Shown: one piece after another, positions 8,586-17,896 of the stretch
Layout: every line of letters starts with the position of its first letter
Position numbering within the stretch: the first letter of the stretch is position 1
Source of the DNA: Janthinobacterium sp. PC23-8
GTDB lineage: Bacteria; Pseudomonadota; Gammaproteobacteria; Burkholderiales; Burkholderiaceae_D
Assembly: GCF_002250505.1 (NCBI RefSeq)
Contig: NZ_NJGY01000001.1
Location: forward strand, 124,001-188,000
DNA length: 64,000 nucleotides
Direction of reading: 5' to 3'
Notes under the pieces: generated by a model
What the model was told of the DNA's origin: nothing
What the model saw: the letters and a program-made list of their open reading frames with translations, nothing else
The model's database searches: none
Translations under genes and position numbers: made by a program

Positions 8586-9040
8586 CCCGGCAGGCGCGAC
8601 TGTCATGACAAGCTGACGTAGGCGATCGCCGACAGGAAAGCGCTGCCGAAGCAAGCACGCGGGCCCCATCGGGAATTGACTGGCGCGCAAGGCGCTGATA
8701 TTTTCCCGGCTGGAGGAATCTGACCGAGCGGCTTGCAGCAGCCGTATTGCAAATCAATTGTACACAATGAAAATACAATACCGCCAATTAAATTGATGAT
8801 ATTCGTTTTTTGACACACAAACAACACAAATTTCTCATTTTTACCTGTCACATATATATTCACAAAATAATATGTTACAGTGAAATGAGTGACCTGGAAG
8901 CCGCCTGTCAGGCTGTAATCACGCCGATCACACTATATTTTACGCACAAGACACGGCCGTTTCAAAGAGCAAGCGCTACCCCTCTTTCCCGCATCGGGCG
9001 GCTGGCATCGGGTAATCATAGAAACTCAATTTTACTGAAA
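8586..9040. other. AT-rich intergenic region without a gene
   Basis: About 455 bp, markedly more AT-rich than its surroundings, between the DUF885 gene and the chemoreceptor. I see no open frame with coding character, no RNA gene and no clear terminator. It presumably holds the chemoreceptor promoter. Confidence 0.6.
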
Positions 9041-9062
9041 TAACAATGCTAAAACATTGTTA
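9041..9062. promoter_or_regulatory. Inverted repeat directly before the chemoreceptor start
   Basis: Perfect 8-bp arms TAACAATG and CATTGTTA around CTAAAA end only 8 bp before the chemoreceptor ATG, where a ribosome-binding site would be expected but is absent. It could be an operator or an RNA hairpin governing translation. Confidence 0.5.
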
Positions 9063-9070
9063 AAATAATA

Positions 9071-10810
9071 ATGATATTTTCCACATTCAAAGTCCGCACC
9101 CGTCTGGCTATCGGCTTCGGTATCGTGCTCGCCATCTTAATATTGATCTCTGTGCTGAGCATCAATAAACTGGCCTCGTTGAACGAGTCGCTGACCGTCA
9201 CGGTAGATTTCAATGCGCAAGAGGCCAATCTGATTTCTCAAGCCATGGGCGAAGCGCAAAAAGCATCGGCCGCCATGCGCAATCTGATTGTCCTGTCCGA
9301 CATGCCTAGAATGGAGGTGCAGAAAAAAATATTTGAAGAAAAACTGCTGTCATACGAAAGATATGCCGAGCAACTGGAAAAATTATTCCAGAGCGATCCG
9401 AATACCAGTGCCGAGGAAAAAACCTATCTGGCTAAAATAGCCGAAGTAAAAACAGCCGCCCTGCCGCTGGTGAAAAAAGCGTCCAGCCTCGGCCTGGCCA
9501 ACGATCCCGGCGCACCGGACGTGCTGATGGGCGAGACCGGACCTGCGCTGGACAAATGGATCAATCTGCTGATCGAGTTCAGGGACTATGAAATAAAAAC
9601 CAGCAACCAGACGGCGCTCGAAGCCCACGAAAAATATAATCAGAGCAGAAATTTGATCATGCTGATTTCCGTCATCGGCATGCTGACCTCGATCGGCGCC
9701 AGCATCGCCATCACACAAAGCATTTTGAAACAATTAGGCGGAGAACCGAGCTACGCGATGTCCGTCGCCGAAGAAATTGCAGGCGGCAATCTGGACCGGC
9801 CCATCATGGTGCGCGATGCCGACAAGACCAGCCTGATGTTCTCGATCAAAACGATGCGCGATCAACTCGCCGGTATCGTCGGCCGCGTGCGCACTGGCAC
9901 CGATACCATCGCCACCGCCTCGCATCAAATCGCGGCCGGCAACCTCGACCTGTCCTCGCGCACCGAGCAACAAGCCAGTTCGCTCGAAGAAACCGCATCG
10001 TCCATGGAAGAACTGACCGGCACCGTCAAGCAGAATGCCGACAATGCACGCCAGGCCAACGCGCTCGCGGTGTCGGCCTCGGAAGTGGCGGTCAAGGGCG
10101 GCAGCGTGGTGGCGCAGGTGGTCGAGACCATGGCCTCGATCAATGCATCGTCCAAGAGGATCGTCGATATCATCGGCGTCATCGATGGCATCGCGTTCCA
10201 GACCAATATCCTGGCGCTCAATGCCGCCGTGGAAGCGGCACGGGCCGGTGAGCAGGGCCGCGGCTTCGCCGTGGTCGCCACCGAGGTACGCAACCTGGCG
10301 CACCGCTCCGCCGCTGCGGCCAAGGAAATCAAGGTGCTGATCGACGATTCGGTCACCAAGGTGGCGGTCGGCGGCAAGCTGGTCGACGACGCCGGCGCGA
10401 CCATGGCCGATATCGTGCAGTCGATTACCCGCGTCACCGACATCATGAGCGAGATCGCCTCCGCCAGCCTGGAACAGACCATGGGCATCGAGCAGGTCAA
10501 CTCGGCGATAGCACAGATGGATGAAGTGACCCAACAGAATGCGGCGCTGGTCGAGGAAGCGTCGGCGGCGGCAAGCGCGATGCAGGAACAGGCGACAGAT
10601 CTGTCCGCAGTGGTCAGCGTGTTCAAGCTGGCGAGCACCGTTGGCGCCAGCCAGCATGCCGGGCCGCGTCAGGTCGCGCCGCGCGCAGCGGCGCGCTTGC
10701 CGCTCTCGCCCGCCAAGGCAGCGCAAACCAGGAGCGCAGCGAGCAAGCCGATTGCCCGCCAGGCCAAGATCGTGGACAAGGGCAACCTTGAGGATTGGGA
10801 AGAGTTCTAA
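9071..10810 (+). CDS. Methyl-accepting chemotaxis protein with C-terminal pentapeptide
   Basis: A 579-residue Tar/Tsr-type transmembrane chemoreceptor. TM1 spans about 12-31, then a periplasmic sensor of about 160 residues, TM2 about 195-214, a HAMP region, and the signalling hairpin with the conserved tip IDGIAFQTNILALNAAVEAA and RGFAVVATEVRNLA. The protein ends DWEEF after a proline/alanine-rich linker. This matches the xWxxF tether that recruits CheR/CheB in enterobacterial receptors (NWETF). The ligand is unknown. No Shine-Dalgarno sequence is visible; an 8-bp inverted repeat occupies that place. No che genes are nearby, so it is a solitary receptor. Confidence 0.92.
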   Translation: MIFSTFKVRTRLAIGFGIVLAILILISVLSINKLASLNESLTVTVDFNAQEANLISQAMGEAQKASAAMRNLIVLSDMPRMEVQKKIFEEKLLSYERYAEQLEKLFQSDPNTSAEEKTYLAKIAEVKTAALPLVKKASSLGLANDPGAPDVLMGETGPALDKWINLLIEFRDYEIKTSNQTALEAHEKYNQSRNLIMLISVIGMLTSIGASIAITQSILKQLGGEPSYAMSVAEEIAGGNLDRPIMVRDADKTSLMFSIKTMRDQLAGIVGRVRTGTDTIATASHQIAAGNLDLSSRTEQQASSLEETASSMEELTGTVKQNADNARQANALAVSASEVAVKGGSVVAQVVETMASINASSKRIVDIIGVIDGIAFQTNILALNAAVEAARAGEQGRGFAVVATEVRNLAHRSAAAAKEIKVLIDDSVTKVAVGGKLVDDAGATMADIVQSITRVTDIMSEIASASLEQTMGIEQVNSAIAQMDEVTQQNAALVEEASAAASAMQEQATDLSAVVSVFKLASTVGASQHAGPRQVAPRAAARLPLSPAKAAQTRSAASKPIARQAKIVDKGNLEDWEEF

Positions 10811-10822
10811 GCTGGACCGTCG

Positions 10823-11026
10823 TCAAGGTGAAGGACAAGTTGACGTCAGGCCAAGAATGCCTTGCCGCAGCTGCGCCGTGGCCATATCGATCAACGCGCG
10901 CAGCTTGGGCTGGCCTTGGGTTTTGGCCGCGAAATACAGAAACAAGCCCGAGGTAGGCGCAATGAACGGTTGGAGCATCCGCTCGAGCCGCAAGAGGCGG
11001 ATGGCTTCCAGCGAGACTGCTTTCAT
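10823..11026 (-). pseudogene. Remnant of a LysR-type regulator (C-terminal end only)
   Basis: The 67-codon frame contains LERMLQPFIAPTSGLFLYF and PKLRALIDMATAQL. This matches the end of LysR effector domains (...R.L..W.P...G.FLYYPS......LRALID). The DNA-binding and most of the effector domain are missing. It faces a truncated SnoaL-like gene about 110 bp away in divergent orientation, the usual layout of a LysR regulator and its target. Both appear to be remains of one former pair. Confidence 0.6.
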
Positions 11027-11134
11027 GGTGTTGATTATTAACTTGAAGTTGATAGCTTACCTGTCAAACCTGCGTATCGCGACAAAATCATGGCATTTAT
11101 GATGAGTCTTCGTTCAACTGACAGGAGAAACGAC

Positions 11135-11260
11135 ATGACGCTCAACTTGCCGGTCGTGGTGGCCGCTTATTTTCAGGCCGACAAGGCACACGATGCGCAG
11201 GCCGTGGCGCAGTGCTTCAGCGCCGACGGCGAGGTGCGCGACGAAAACGCCACCGTTTAG
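11135..11260 (+). pseudogene. Truncated SnoaL/NTF2-like gene fragment
   Basis: ATG 11135 with a strong AGGAGA site opens 41 codons reading MTLNLPVVVAAYFQADKAHD and then CFSADGEVRDENATV before TAG. This is the first helix and strand of an NTF2/SnoaL-like domain (about 110-130 residues when intact). Nothing resembling the rest follows in any frame. The intact translation start contrasts with the lost body, so it is probably a recent deletion product. Confidence 0.55.
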
Positions 11261-11452
11261 CGCCGGCGAGATACAGCACCAGGCTCCCGGCCTTGGCAAT
11301 ATCGAGCGCACGGATTACCCCAATGCGTTTTGGTCAGGTCGATCCACGCTTTATGGAAAGCGTCATTGCGGCACCAGCCTGCTATCGGGCTTGTTTTTTT
11401 GCCATTCCAGTGCCAACGGCGCCATCGGGACAGGCGGGCGACATAATTTCGC
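11261..11452. other. Decayed sequence downstream of the histidine kinase
   Basis: No intact gene. On the minus strand short protein-like pieces occur in different frames (for example ALEWQKNKPDSRLV, AFHKAWIDLTKTHWG and ALDIAKAGSLVLYLAGA), suggesting a frameshifted, broken gene that I cannot identify. Confidence 0.4.
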
Positions 11453-13180
11453 TCATGGCGCCAGCCCGCCCTGCCGTCCCAGCGCCTGTTTTACCGTGGC
11501 TGCCAGGTCCGCCAGCTGGAAAGGTTTACGCAGCACGGTGTTGCTGCCGATCACGCGGTCGATCGCTTCCATGTCGGCGTAGCCGGTGGCGATAATCATC
11601 GGCAGGCCGGGAAACTCGCGGTTGGCGATCGCCACCAGTTCGGCGCCCGTCATGCCCGGCATCAGGTAATCGGTGATCATCAGGCTGGGCTGGTCGCGGC
11701 GCAGTTCGTGCAGGCCGGCATGGCCGTCCTGCGCCTGGCTGACCTGGTAACCGAGCGCTTCGAGCGATTCGACCATCGACAGGCGCACCGAGCTGTCGTC
11801 TTCGACCACCAGGATGCGCGCGCCTTCGCCCTTGCCTGCCAGCGGCGGCGCGCCATCGAGGCGCTCGTCCGGCGCCGGCTTTTCGTCGCTGGCCAGGCGC
11901 AGCCAGATTTCGATCGTGGTGCCAATGCCCGGCTCGCTAAGCACGCGCGCCGTGCCGCCCGACTGCAGGGCCATGCCATACACCTGGCTCAGCCCCAGGC
12001 CCGTGCCTTTGCCGATCGCCTTGGTGGTGAAGAACGGTTCGAACACCTTGGCGGCAATCGCCGGGTCCATGCCCTGGCCGTCGTCGGTGACGGTGATCAG
12101 GCAATACGGGCCGGCCGGCAGCAGGCCGTCGGGCGCATCGGCCAGGCTGGCGCGCACGAGCAGCTTGCCGCCGGCAGGCATGGCGTCGCGCGCATTGATG
12201 GCCAGGTTAAGCAAGGCCATTTCCATCTGATTGAGGTCGGCCATCACGAAGCGCAGGCGCGCGTCGATATCGAAGGACAGCTTGACGGCCGAGCCGAGCG
12301 AGGTCGCCATCAGTTCGCGCACGCCATCGAACAGGGTGCGGATATCGGTGGCGCGCAAGTTGAGGCGCTGGTTGCGTGAAAACGCCAGCAACTGGCTGGT
12401 CAGCTTGCCGCCACGTTCGCAGGCGCGGCGCGCCACTTCGGCCTTGCGGCGGGCGTTCTCGTCCTTGGACAGATACAGGATCAGGTCCATGCTGCCCTGG
12501 ATCACATTGAGCAGGTTGTTGAAGTCATGCGCGATGCCGCCCGTCAGGCGCCCGACCGCCTCCATCTTTTGCAGCTGCACCATGGCCAGCTGCACCCGCT
12601 CGCGTTCGATCACTTCATTCATCAGGCGGTCATTGGCCTGCGCCAGCGCGCGCGTACGCTCCTCGATGCGCGATTCGAGCGTTTCATTCAGTTGCAGCAG
12701 CTGGACCCGGCTGTCGCGCAGGCTTTCGGCCGCGCGCATGCGTTCGACCAGGATCTTGCGCGCTTCGTACTGGCGCTTGCGTCCGCGCAAGGCCGAGGCA
12801 ACGGCGCTGCGCAAGGTTTCGGCATTCAAGGGCCGCTCCAGCAGGATGATATTGCCCAACTGGTCGAAGGTGCTGCGCGCCGCTTGCGGCGCGAGGCCAT
12901 TGTGCTTGGAAATCAGGATCACGAAGGGAAAATCGGACCACGGTTCCTGTGTGCGCAGCCATGCCAGCAGCTGGTTGACGCTGGAATCCTGCAAGGCTTC
13001 TTCGGCGATCACGCAGGCGCCGGCGCCGAGCTGCAGTTCGGCCACCATGGCGTCGAAACCGGCCACCGCGCCGCCGCCAAAGCCATTGCGCGCCAGCACC
13101 TGGTGGATCACTTCGGCGTCGCGTCCATGCGGCGCCAGGATCAGGACCCGCTCGTCGAGCGCGCCATTATCGGGGCTCAT
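11453..13180 (-). CDS. Hybrid sensor histidine kinase with degenerate N-terminal receiver
   Basis: A 575-residue cytoplasmic two-component kinase. Residues 1-135 look like a receiver domain lacking the usual acidic pocket (LILAPHGRD instead of a DDD-type motif). A coiled coil (about 140-200) leads to the HisKA box GGIAHDFNNLL with His218. The HATPase domain has NLAINARDAM, DDGQGM and GKGTGLGL. A C-terminal receiver (453-570) has Asp504 in ITDYLMPGM. No membrane segments. Its start overlaps the end of the KaiC-like gene by 14 bp on the same strand, so the two are translationally coupled and probably act together. Confidence 0.9.
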   Translation of the reverse strand: MSPDNGALDERVLILAPHGRDAEVIHQVLARNGFGGGAVAGFDAMVAELQLGAGACVIAEEALQDSSVNQLLAWLRTQEPWSDFPFVILISKHNGLAPQAARSTFDQLGNIILLERPLNAETLRSAVASALRGRKRQYEARKILVERMRAAESLRDSRVQLLQLNETLESRIEERTRALAQANDRLMNEVIERERVQLAMVQLQKMEAVGRLTGGIAHDFNNLLNVIQGSMDLILYLSKDENARRKAEVARRACERGGKLTSQLLAFSRNQRLNLRATDIRTLFDGVRELMATSLGSAVKLSFDIDARLRFVMADLNQMEMALLNLAINARDAMPAGGKLLVRASLADAPDGLLPAGPYCLITVTDDGQGMDPAIAAKVFEPFFTTKAIGKGTGLGLSQVYGMALQSGGTARVLSEPGIGTTIEIWLRLASDEKPAPDERLDGAPPLAGKGEGARILVVEDDSSVRLSMVESLEALGYQVSQAQDGHAGLHELRRDQPSLMITDYLMPGMTGAELVAIANREFPGLPMIIATGYADMEAIDRVIGSNTVLRKPFQLADLAATVKQALGRQGGLAP

Positions 13181-14681
13181 CGGACCCCGCCAGCATCATG
13201 GGGGTGGCGCCGCGGTAGGTCGGCAAGCCCGTCAATATGCCTTCAAAACCTTCCAGTGCGCCGCCAATCACAATGCCGCCCGCGCCCAGTTGCAGTTCGT
13301 GGATGGTCAGCGCATGGTTGCTGGTGCGGCTCTTGATGACGGTAATGGCGCGGCGCAGCTTGCCGTTCGATTCGAAAAAGCGCAGCAGCACGGTGGTGTC
13401 GCTCAGGTAGCTCAGGTCCACGTCGGAGCGCACTTCGCCGATCAGGCCGTGCTGGCCCAGCACCAGCACGGTGGTCACGCCCTGCTGGTTCAGGTAGGAC
13501 AGCAGTTCGTGCATCTGCAAGGTCAAAAAGTGCTCGCCAGGCATCGCCTGCAGATAGGCGTTCAGGCTGTCGATGACGATAAATTGCACGCCCGACTGCT
13601 CGACGGCGTCGCGCAGCATATGGGCAAACTCGCCTGGCGCCAGTTCCGCCGGGTCGACATGGTGGATCGCCAGCTGGCCGCTGTCCGAGTACGGCCGCAA
13701 GTCCATCTGCAACGCGGCCGAGCGCGCGAAAAACGTCGCCAGGCCTTCGTCGAACAGGTAGAACGAGGCCTTTTCGCCACGCTCGAGCGCCGACAGCAGG
13801 CAGCGCACTGACACCGTGGTCTTGCCGATGCCCGACGGGCCGACAATCAGGGTATTGGTGCCAGACGGCAAGCCGCCACCGAGCAGTTCGTCGAAAGCGC
13901 TGGCGCCGGTCGAGCTGACACGGGCGACGAAGTCACGGTTGTGTTCGGCTGCGATCAGGCGCGGGAAGATTTTCAGGCCGCCCGTTTCCAGGATATAGTC
14001 ATGGTAGCCGCCGCGAAACTTGGTGCCGCGCATCTTGATGACATTCACGCGGCGCCGTTCCTTGCCGAACTCCTGCGCGATCTGTTCCAGGCTGATCACG
14101 CCGTGGGCGATGCTGTGCAGTTGCTGGTCCGGCGTGTTCGACTTGTCGTCGAGCAGCAGCACGGTGCAGTCGCGCAGGGAAAAGAATTGTTTCAGCGCCA
14201 GGATCTGGCGCCGGTAGCGCAGCGGATTTTGCGCCAGCAGCCGCATTTCGGACAGGCTGTCGAATACCACGCGCAGCGGTTTCAAGCTATTGACCTGCTC
14301 CATCACGCTGCGGGTGGTCTCGCCCAGCTCCACTTCGGACGGGTGAAACACCGATTGCTGGGCGTCCGGGTCGAGTGAATTGTCGTTCGCCAGTTCGAAC
14401 ACGGCGATGCCGTCCATATCCCAGCCATGGCTTTGCGCCACGGCGTCGAGCTCATCTGCGGTTTCCGACAGGGTAATGTACAAGCCAGGCTGGCCCTCGG
14501 CCGCACCTTCGAGCAAAAACTGCAGGCCCAGGGTGGTCTTGCCGGTGCCGGGCGAGCCTTCAACCAGGTAGACGCGCTGGGCCGTCAAGCCGCCGCACAG
14601 GATATCGTCGAGGCCGGCGATGCCGGTCGAGACGCGGGTGGTGGGCTTGCGCTGCGCGCGCGCGGTAGTGTTGTCATTCAT
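13167..14681 (-). CDS. KaiC-like double RecA-domain ATPase
   Basis: A 504-residue protein with two KaiC-type ATPase domains. Walker A motifs are GSPGTGKTT (42-50) and GPSGIGKTT (281-289); Walker B-like strands are LRVVFDSLSE and FIVIDSLNAY. In cyanobacterial KaiC the second domain autophosphorylates at adjacent Ser431/Thr432. By eye the matching segment here is DLSYLSDTTVLL, keeping the serine but with Tyr for Thr. The paired catalytic glutamates read SE in domain 1 and DE in domain 2. No kaiA or kaiB is present. The overlap with a hybrid kinase points to a signalling module rather than a clock. Confidence 0.88.
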   Translation of the reverse strand: MNDNTTARAQRKPTTRVSTGIAGLDDILCGGLTAQRVYLVEGSPGTGKTTLGLQFLLEGAAEGQPGLYITLSETADELDAVAQSHGWDMDGIAVFELANDNSLDPDAQQSVFHPSEVELGETTRSVMEQVNSLKPLRVVFDSLSEMRLLAQNPLRYRRQILALKQFFSLRDCTVLLLDDKSNTPDQQLHSIAHGVISLEQIAQEFGKERRRVNVIKMRGTKFRGGYHDYILETGGLKIFPRLIAAEHNRDFVARVSSTGASAFDELLGGGLPSGTNTLIVGPSGIGKTTVSVRCLLSALERGEKASFYLFDEGLATFFARSAALQMDLRPYSDSGQLAIHHVDPAELAPGEFAHMLRDAVEQSGVQFIVIDSLNAYLQAMPGEHFLTLQMHELLSYLNQQGVTTVLVLGQHGLIGEVRSDVDLSYLSDTTVLLRFFESNGKLRRAITVIKSRTSNHALTIHELQLGAGGIVIGGALEGFEGILTGLPTYRGATPMMLAGSDEPR

Positions 14682-14861
14682 AACAAGCCAGCTTCAGGTA
14701 AGAACAGCGATGCTTCGACAAAGACCAGCCGCGAGTGGCACCGCATGGTCAGGGGCAGCGTTACTGAACGCTACAGTTAGCCGTCATTTTAAATTCCCGC
14801 CATGAATTCTTATGTTCGCCAACATACATAAAGCCGATATCGCCGCGCTGAGGCTGCCTGC

Positions 14862-14899
14862 AAAAAAATGGCCCGGCAACCTTGCGGCGGCCGGGCCAT
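14862..14899 (-). terminator. Terminator after gtsD
   Basis: On the minus strand a perfect 10-bp stem (ATGGCCCGGC with GCCGGGCCAT), 12-nt loop and a run of seven T follow the gtsD stop by 18 bp. It closes the porin-gts transcription unit. Confidence 0.85.
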
Positions 14900-14916
14900 G
14901 CATGTGGCGCGATCAA

Positions 14917-16026
14917 TTACGCGATGCGTTCGCCATTGGCCGGGTCGAACAGGGCCGCTTTCGACAGGTTGAACGACAGCTGCATGGTCTGGCCGGGGCG
15001 CACGGCCTCGATCGGATGGGTGCGGCAAGTGACGGCCGCGCCGTTCAGGCGGGTGGTCAGCAGGGTGTCCGGACCGGTCGGTTCGACCAGGTCGACCAGG
15101 CAAGCGAGTTCCTGGCCGACGTCGCCGTGCGCGCTGCTGATGTCGGTGATCTGTTCCGGGCGGATGCCCAGGATCACGTCGCGGCCGACATGGCTGCGCA
15201 GCTTTTCGGCATCGAACGGCAGCTCCAGGCGCATGTTGTTGCCGCCGTTTTCGATGACGGCCGAGACGGCGCCGTTCTCGATCACCGGCTTGATGGTGAT
15301 AAAGTTCATCGATGGCGAGCCGATAAAGCCGGCCACGAACAGATTGGCCGGATTATCGTAGATTTCCTGCGGCGTGCCCAGCTGCTGCACCACGCCATCC
15401 TTCATCACGGCGATCAGGTCGCCCATCGTCATTGCCTCGATCTGGTCGTGCGTGACGTAGACGATGGTGGCTTTCAGGCGCTGGTGCAGTCGCTTGATTT
15501 CGGCGCGCATTTCCACGCGCAGCTTGGCGTCCAGGTTCGACAGCGGTTCGTCGAACAGGAACAGCGAGGGCTTGCGCGAAATGGCGCGGCCCATGGCCAC
15601 GCGCTGACGCTGGCCGCCCGACAGTTGCGCCGGACGGCGGTCGAGCAGGTGCGAGATCTGCAGCGTCTCGGCGACGCGGTTGACGATCTCTTCCTGTTCG
15701 GCCTTGGCGACCTTTTTCACGTTCAGGCCAAACGCGATATTCTCGCGCACTGTCATCGACGGATACAGGGCGTAGGACTGGAACACCATGGCGATGTCGC
15801 GGTCCTTCGGCGGCAGGTCGTTGACGACCTTGTTGTCGATCATGATCTCGCCCGAGGTGACGCTTTCCAGGCCGGCGATCATGTTCAGCAGGGTGGACTT
15901 GCCGGAGCCGGAGCCGCCGACCAGGATCAGGAACTGGCCGTCCTTGATCTCGATGTCGATGCCCTTGAGCACTTCGGCGCCGTTGGTGTAGACCTTGCGG
16001 ATATTACGAATCGATAAGCTAGACAT
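14917..16026 (-). CDS. gtsD: Sugar ABC transporter ATPase (MalK/UgpC type)
   Basis: A 369-residue ATPase that energises the GtsBC permease. Walker [10 protein letters not shown] (37-45), signature [14 protein letters not shown], Walker [13 protein letters not shown], and a C-terminal TOBE region as in MalK/UgpC proteins. It lies 8 bp after gtsC and ends the operon at a terminator. The symbol rests on the operon match to Pseudomonas gtsABCD. Confidence 0.88.
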   Translation of the reverse strand: MSSLSIRNIRKVYTNGAEVLKGIDIEIKDGQFLILVGGSGSGKSTLLNMIAGLESVTSGEIMIDNKVVNDLPPKDRDIAMVFQSYALYPSMTVRENIAFGLNVKKVAKAEQEEIVNRVAETLQISHLLDRRPAQLSGGQRQRVAMGRAISRKPSLFLFDEPLSNLDAKLRVEMRAEIKRLHQRLKATIVYVTHDQIEAMTMGDLIAVMKDGVVQQLGTPQEIYDNPANLFVAGFIGSPSMNFITIKPVIENGAVSAVIENGGNNMRLELPFDAEKLRSHVGRDVILGIRPEQITDISSAHGDVGQELACLVDLVEPTGPDTLLTTRLNGAAVTCRTHPIEAVRPGQTMQLSFNLSKAALFDPANGERIA

Positions 16027-16034
16027 GTTTTTCC

Positions 16035-16904
16035 TTAACCTTTGACTGCGCCTGCGGTCAGCCCGCGCACAAAATAACGGCCTGCGACCAGATAGACCAG
16101 CAGTGTCGGCAACGCCGCGATCACGGCGGCGGCCATATTGACGTTGTATTCCTTCACGCCGGTCGATGTGTTGACCAGGTTGTTCAGGCCCACCGTGATC
16201 GGCTGCGAATCACCGCTGGCGAACACGATGCCGAACAGGAAATCGTTCCAGATCTGCGTGAACTGCCAGATGATGCAGACGACAAAAATCGGGCCGGAAA
16301 TCGGCAGCACGATCTTGCGGAAGATCAGGAAAAAGCCGGCGCCGTCGATGCGGGCCGCCTTGATCAGCTCTTCCGGCACGCTGGTGTAGTAGTTACGGAA
16401 GAACAGGGTCGTAAACGCCGTGCCATACACCACGTGCACGAACACCAGGCCGGTGGTGGTGTTGGCCAGGCCGAAGTCGCCCAGCAGGCGCGCCATCGGC
16501 AGGATCACCACCTGGAACGGAATGAAGCAGCCCACCAGCAAGCCGGCGAACAGCAGTTCCGAACCACGGAAGCGCCAGTGTGCGAACACATAGCCGTTGA
16601 AGGCGCCGATAAAGGTCGAGATCAAGACGGCAGGCACCACCATTTCGAGCGAGTTCCAGAAGAACGGCTGCAGGCCGTTGCAGGTCACGCCGGTACAGGC
16701 CGAGGACCAGGCCTTGCCCCACGATTCGAACTGCCATACCTGCGGCAGCGCCAGCAGGTTGCCGCTGCGGATCTCGTCGAGCGACTTGAACGACGTCGAC
16801 AGGGTCACGTACAGCGGAATGATGTAATACAGGGCGAACAGGACCAGCAACAGGTACAGGACCACCCGCCCGAGTGTCAATTGATGCTTGCGTGTGTGTG
16901 TCAT
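16035..16904 (-). CDS. gtsC: Sugar ABC transporter permease (second)
   Basis: A 289-residue inner-membrane permease of the MalG type with about six membrane segments. The ATPase-docking EAA loop is [20 protein letters not shown]. It overlaps gtsB by 4 bp (ATGA), so translation is coupled. The [19 protein letters not shown] C-terminus is typical of MalG-type permeases. It forms the channel together with GtsB. Confidence 0.88.
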   Translation of the reverse strand: MTHTRKHQLTLGRVVLYLLLVLFALYYIIPLYVTLSTSFKSLDEIRSGNLLALPQVWQFESWGKAWSSACTGVTCNGLQPFFWNSLEMVVPAVLISTFIGAFNGYVFAHWRFRGSELLFAGLLVGCFIPFQVVILPMARLLGDFGLANTTTGLVFVHVVYGTAFTTLFFRNYYTSVPEELIKAARIDGAGFFLIFRKIVLPISGPIFVVCIIWQFTQIWNDFLFGIVFASGDSQPITVGLNNLVNTSTGVKEYNVNMAAAVIAALPTLLVYLVAGRYFVRGLTAGAVKG

Positions 16905-17785
16905 CTCATCGCCTTTGCGCTGCGCGTTTCCAGGTACATCAGCGGCACCAGCACGGCCACGATGGTGGCCAGCATCATCATTGCCGACGCCGAGCCCAGG
17001 CCCAACTGGCCGCGGGTGAAGGAAAACTGGTACATGAAGATCGCCGGCACGTCGGACGAGTTGCCCGGGCCGCCCGAGGTCAATGCGATCACCAGGTCGA
17101 AACTCTTGATCGCGATATGCGACAGGATCAATATCACGCTGAAGAACACCGGACGCATGGCGGGAATCACGATGCGCCAGTAGATGGTCGGCAACGAGGC
17201 GCCATCGACTTGCGCCGCCTTGATGATCTCGTCATCGATGCCGCGCAGGCCGGCCAGGAACAGCGCCATCACGAAGCCCGACGACTGCCATACGCCGGCG
17301 ATCACCACGGTGTAGATCGCCATGTCGGAATTGACCAGCCAGTCGAAGGTAAACGAGGTCCAGCCCCAGTCGTGCATGACCTTTTCCAGGCCCAGGCTGG
17401 GGTTGAGCATCCATTTCCAGGCTGTGCCGGTGACGATGAACGACAGCGCCATCGGGTACAAATAAATGGCGCGAAGAAAACCTTCGCCACGGATTTTTTG
17501 GTCGAGCAAGATGGCCAGGAACAGGCCGATGGCAATCGACAGACCAATGAACAGCAGGCCGAAAATGCCGAGGTTCGACAGCGAAGTCCACCAGCGTTCG
17601 TTATCGAACAAATTATAGTATTGCGACAGGCCGGAGAACTCGAAGTTCGGCATCATGCGCGATTCGGTCAGGGACAGATAACCGGTCAGAAAAATAAAAC
17701 CATAGACGAATACCAGGCTGGCGATGAGCGTCGGGCCCAAGACCAGCTGCGGTATCCATCGATCAAATTGCTTGCGTATGGACAT
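16901..17785 (-). CDS. gtsB: Sugar ABC transporter permease (first)
   Basis: A 294-residue MalF-type permease with about six membrane helices and an EAA loop near IDDEIIKAAQVDGASLPTIY. It is preceded by a 111-bp spacer holding a strong hairpin and by gtsA. It overlaps gtsC by 4 bp. Confidence 0.88.
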   Translation of the reverse strand: MSIRKQFDRWIPQLVLGPTLIASLVFVYGFIFLTGYLSLTESRMMPNFEFSGLSQYYNLFDNERWWTSLSNLGIFGLLFIGLSIAIGLFLAILLDQKIRGEGFLRAIYLYPMALSFIVTGTAWKWMLNPSLGLEKVMHDWGWTSFTFDWLVNSDMAIYTVVIAGVWQSSGFVMALFLAGLRGIDDEIIKAAQVDGASLPTIYWRIVIPAMRPVFFSVILILSHIAIKSFDLVIALTSGGPGNSSDVPAIFMYQFSFTRGQLGLGSASAMMMLATIVAVLVPLMYLETRSAKAMR

Positions 17786-17867
17786 AGGACAGCCGTAGAA
17801 GTAGAACTGCGTATGGCGCCCGTCCGGGCCGAAGCCGGAGGGGGCCTGCGATACCTGCGATGCAGCA

Positions 17868-17888
17868 GCGCCGGCGGGGAGCCGGCGC
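17868..17888. other. Intercistronic hairpin between gtsA and gtsB
   Basis: Perfect 8-bp stem GCGCCGGC/GCCGGCGC with a 5-nt loop, 8 bp after the gtsA stop and without a T run. Such structures commonly protect the upstream mRNA so that the binding protein is made in excess over the permease. That role is inferred. Confidence 0.65.
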
Positions 17889-17896
17889 CGTGGGGA

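Noticed and set aside
8900..8945. GCCGATCA resembling a flagellar sigma-28 -10 box before the chemoreceptor
   Set aside because: No TAAA-type -35 box at the required distance, so the match is probably chance.
13167..14681. A KaiABC-type circadian clock
   Set aside because: No kaiA or kaiB is present, and the phosphosite and catalytic glutamates differ from clock KaiC; a signalling role with the kinase is more likely.
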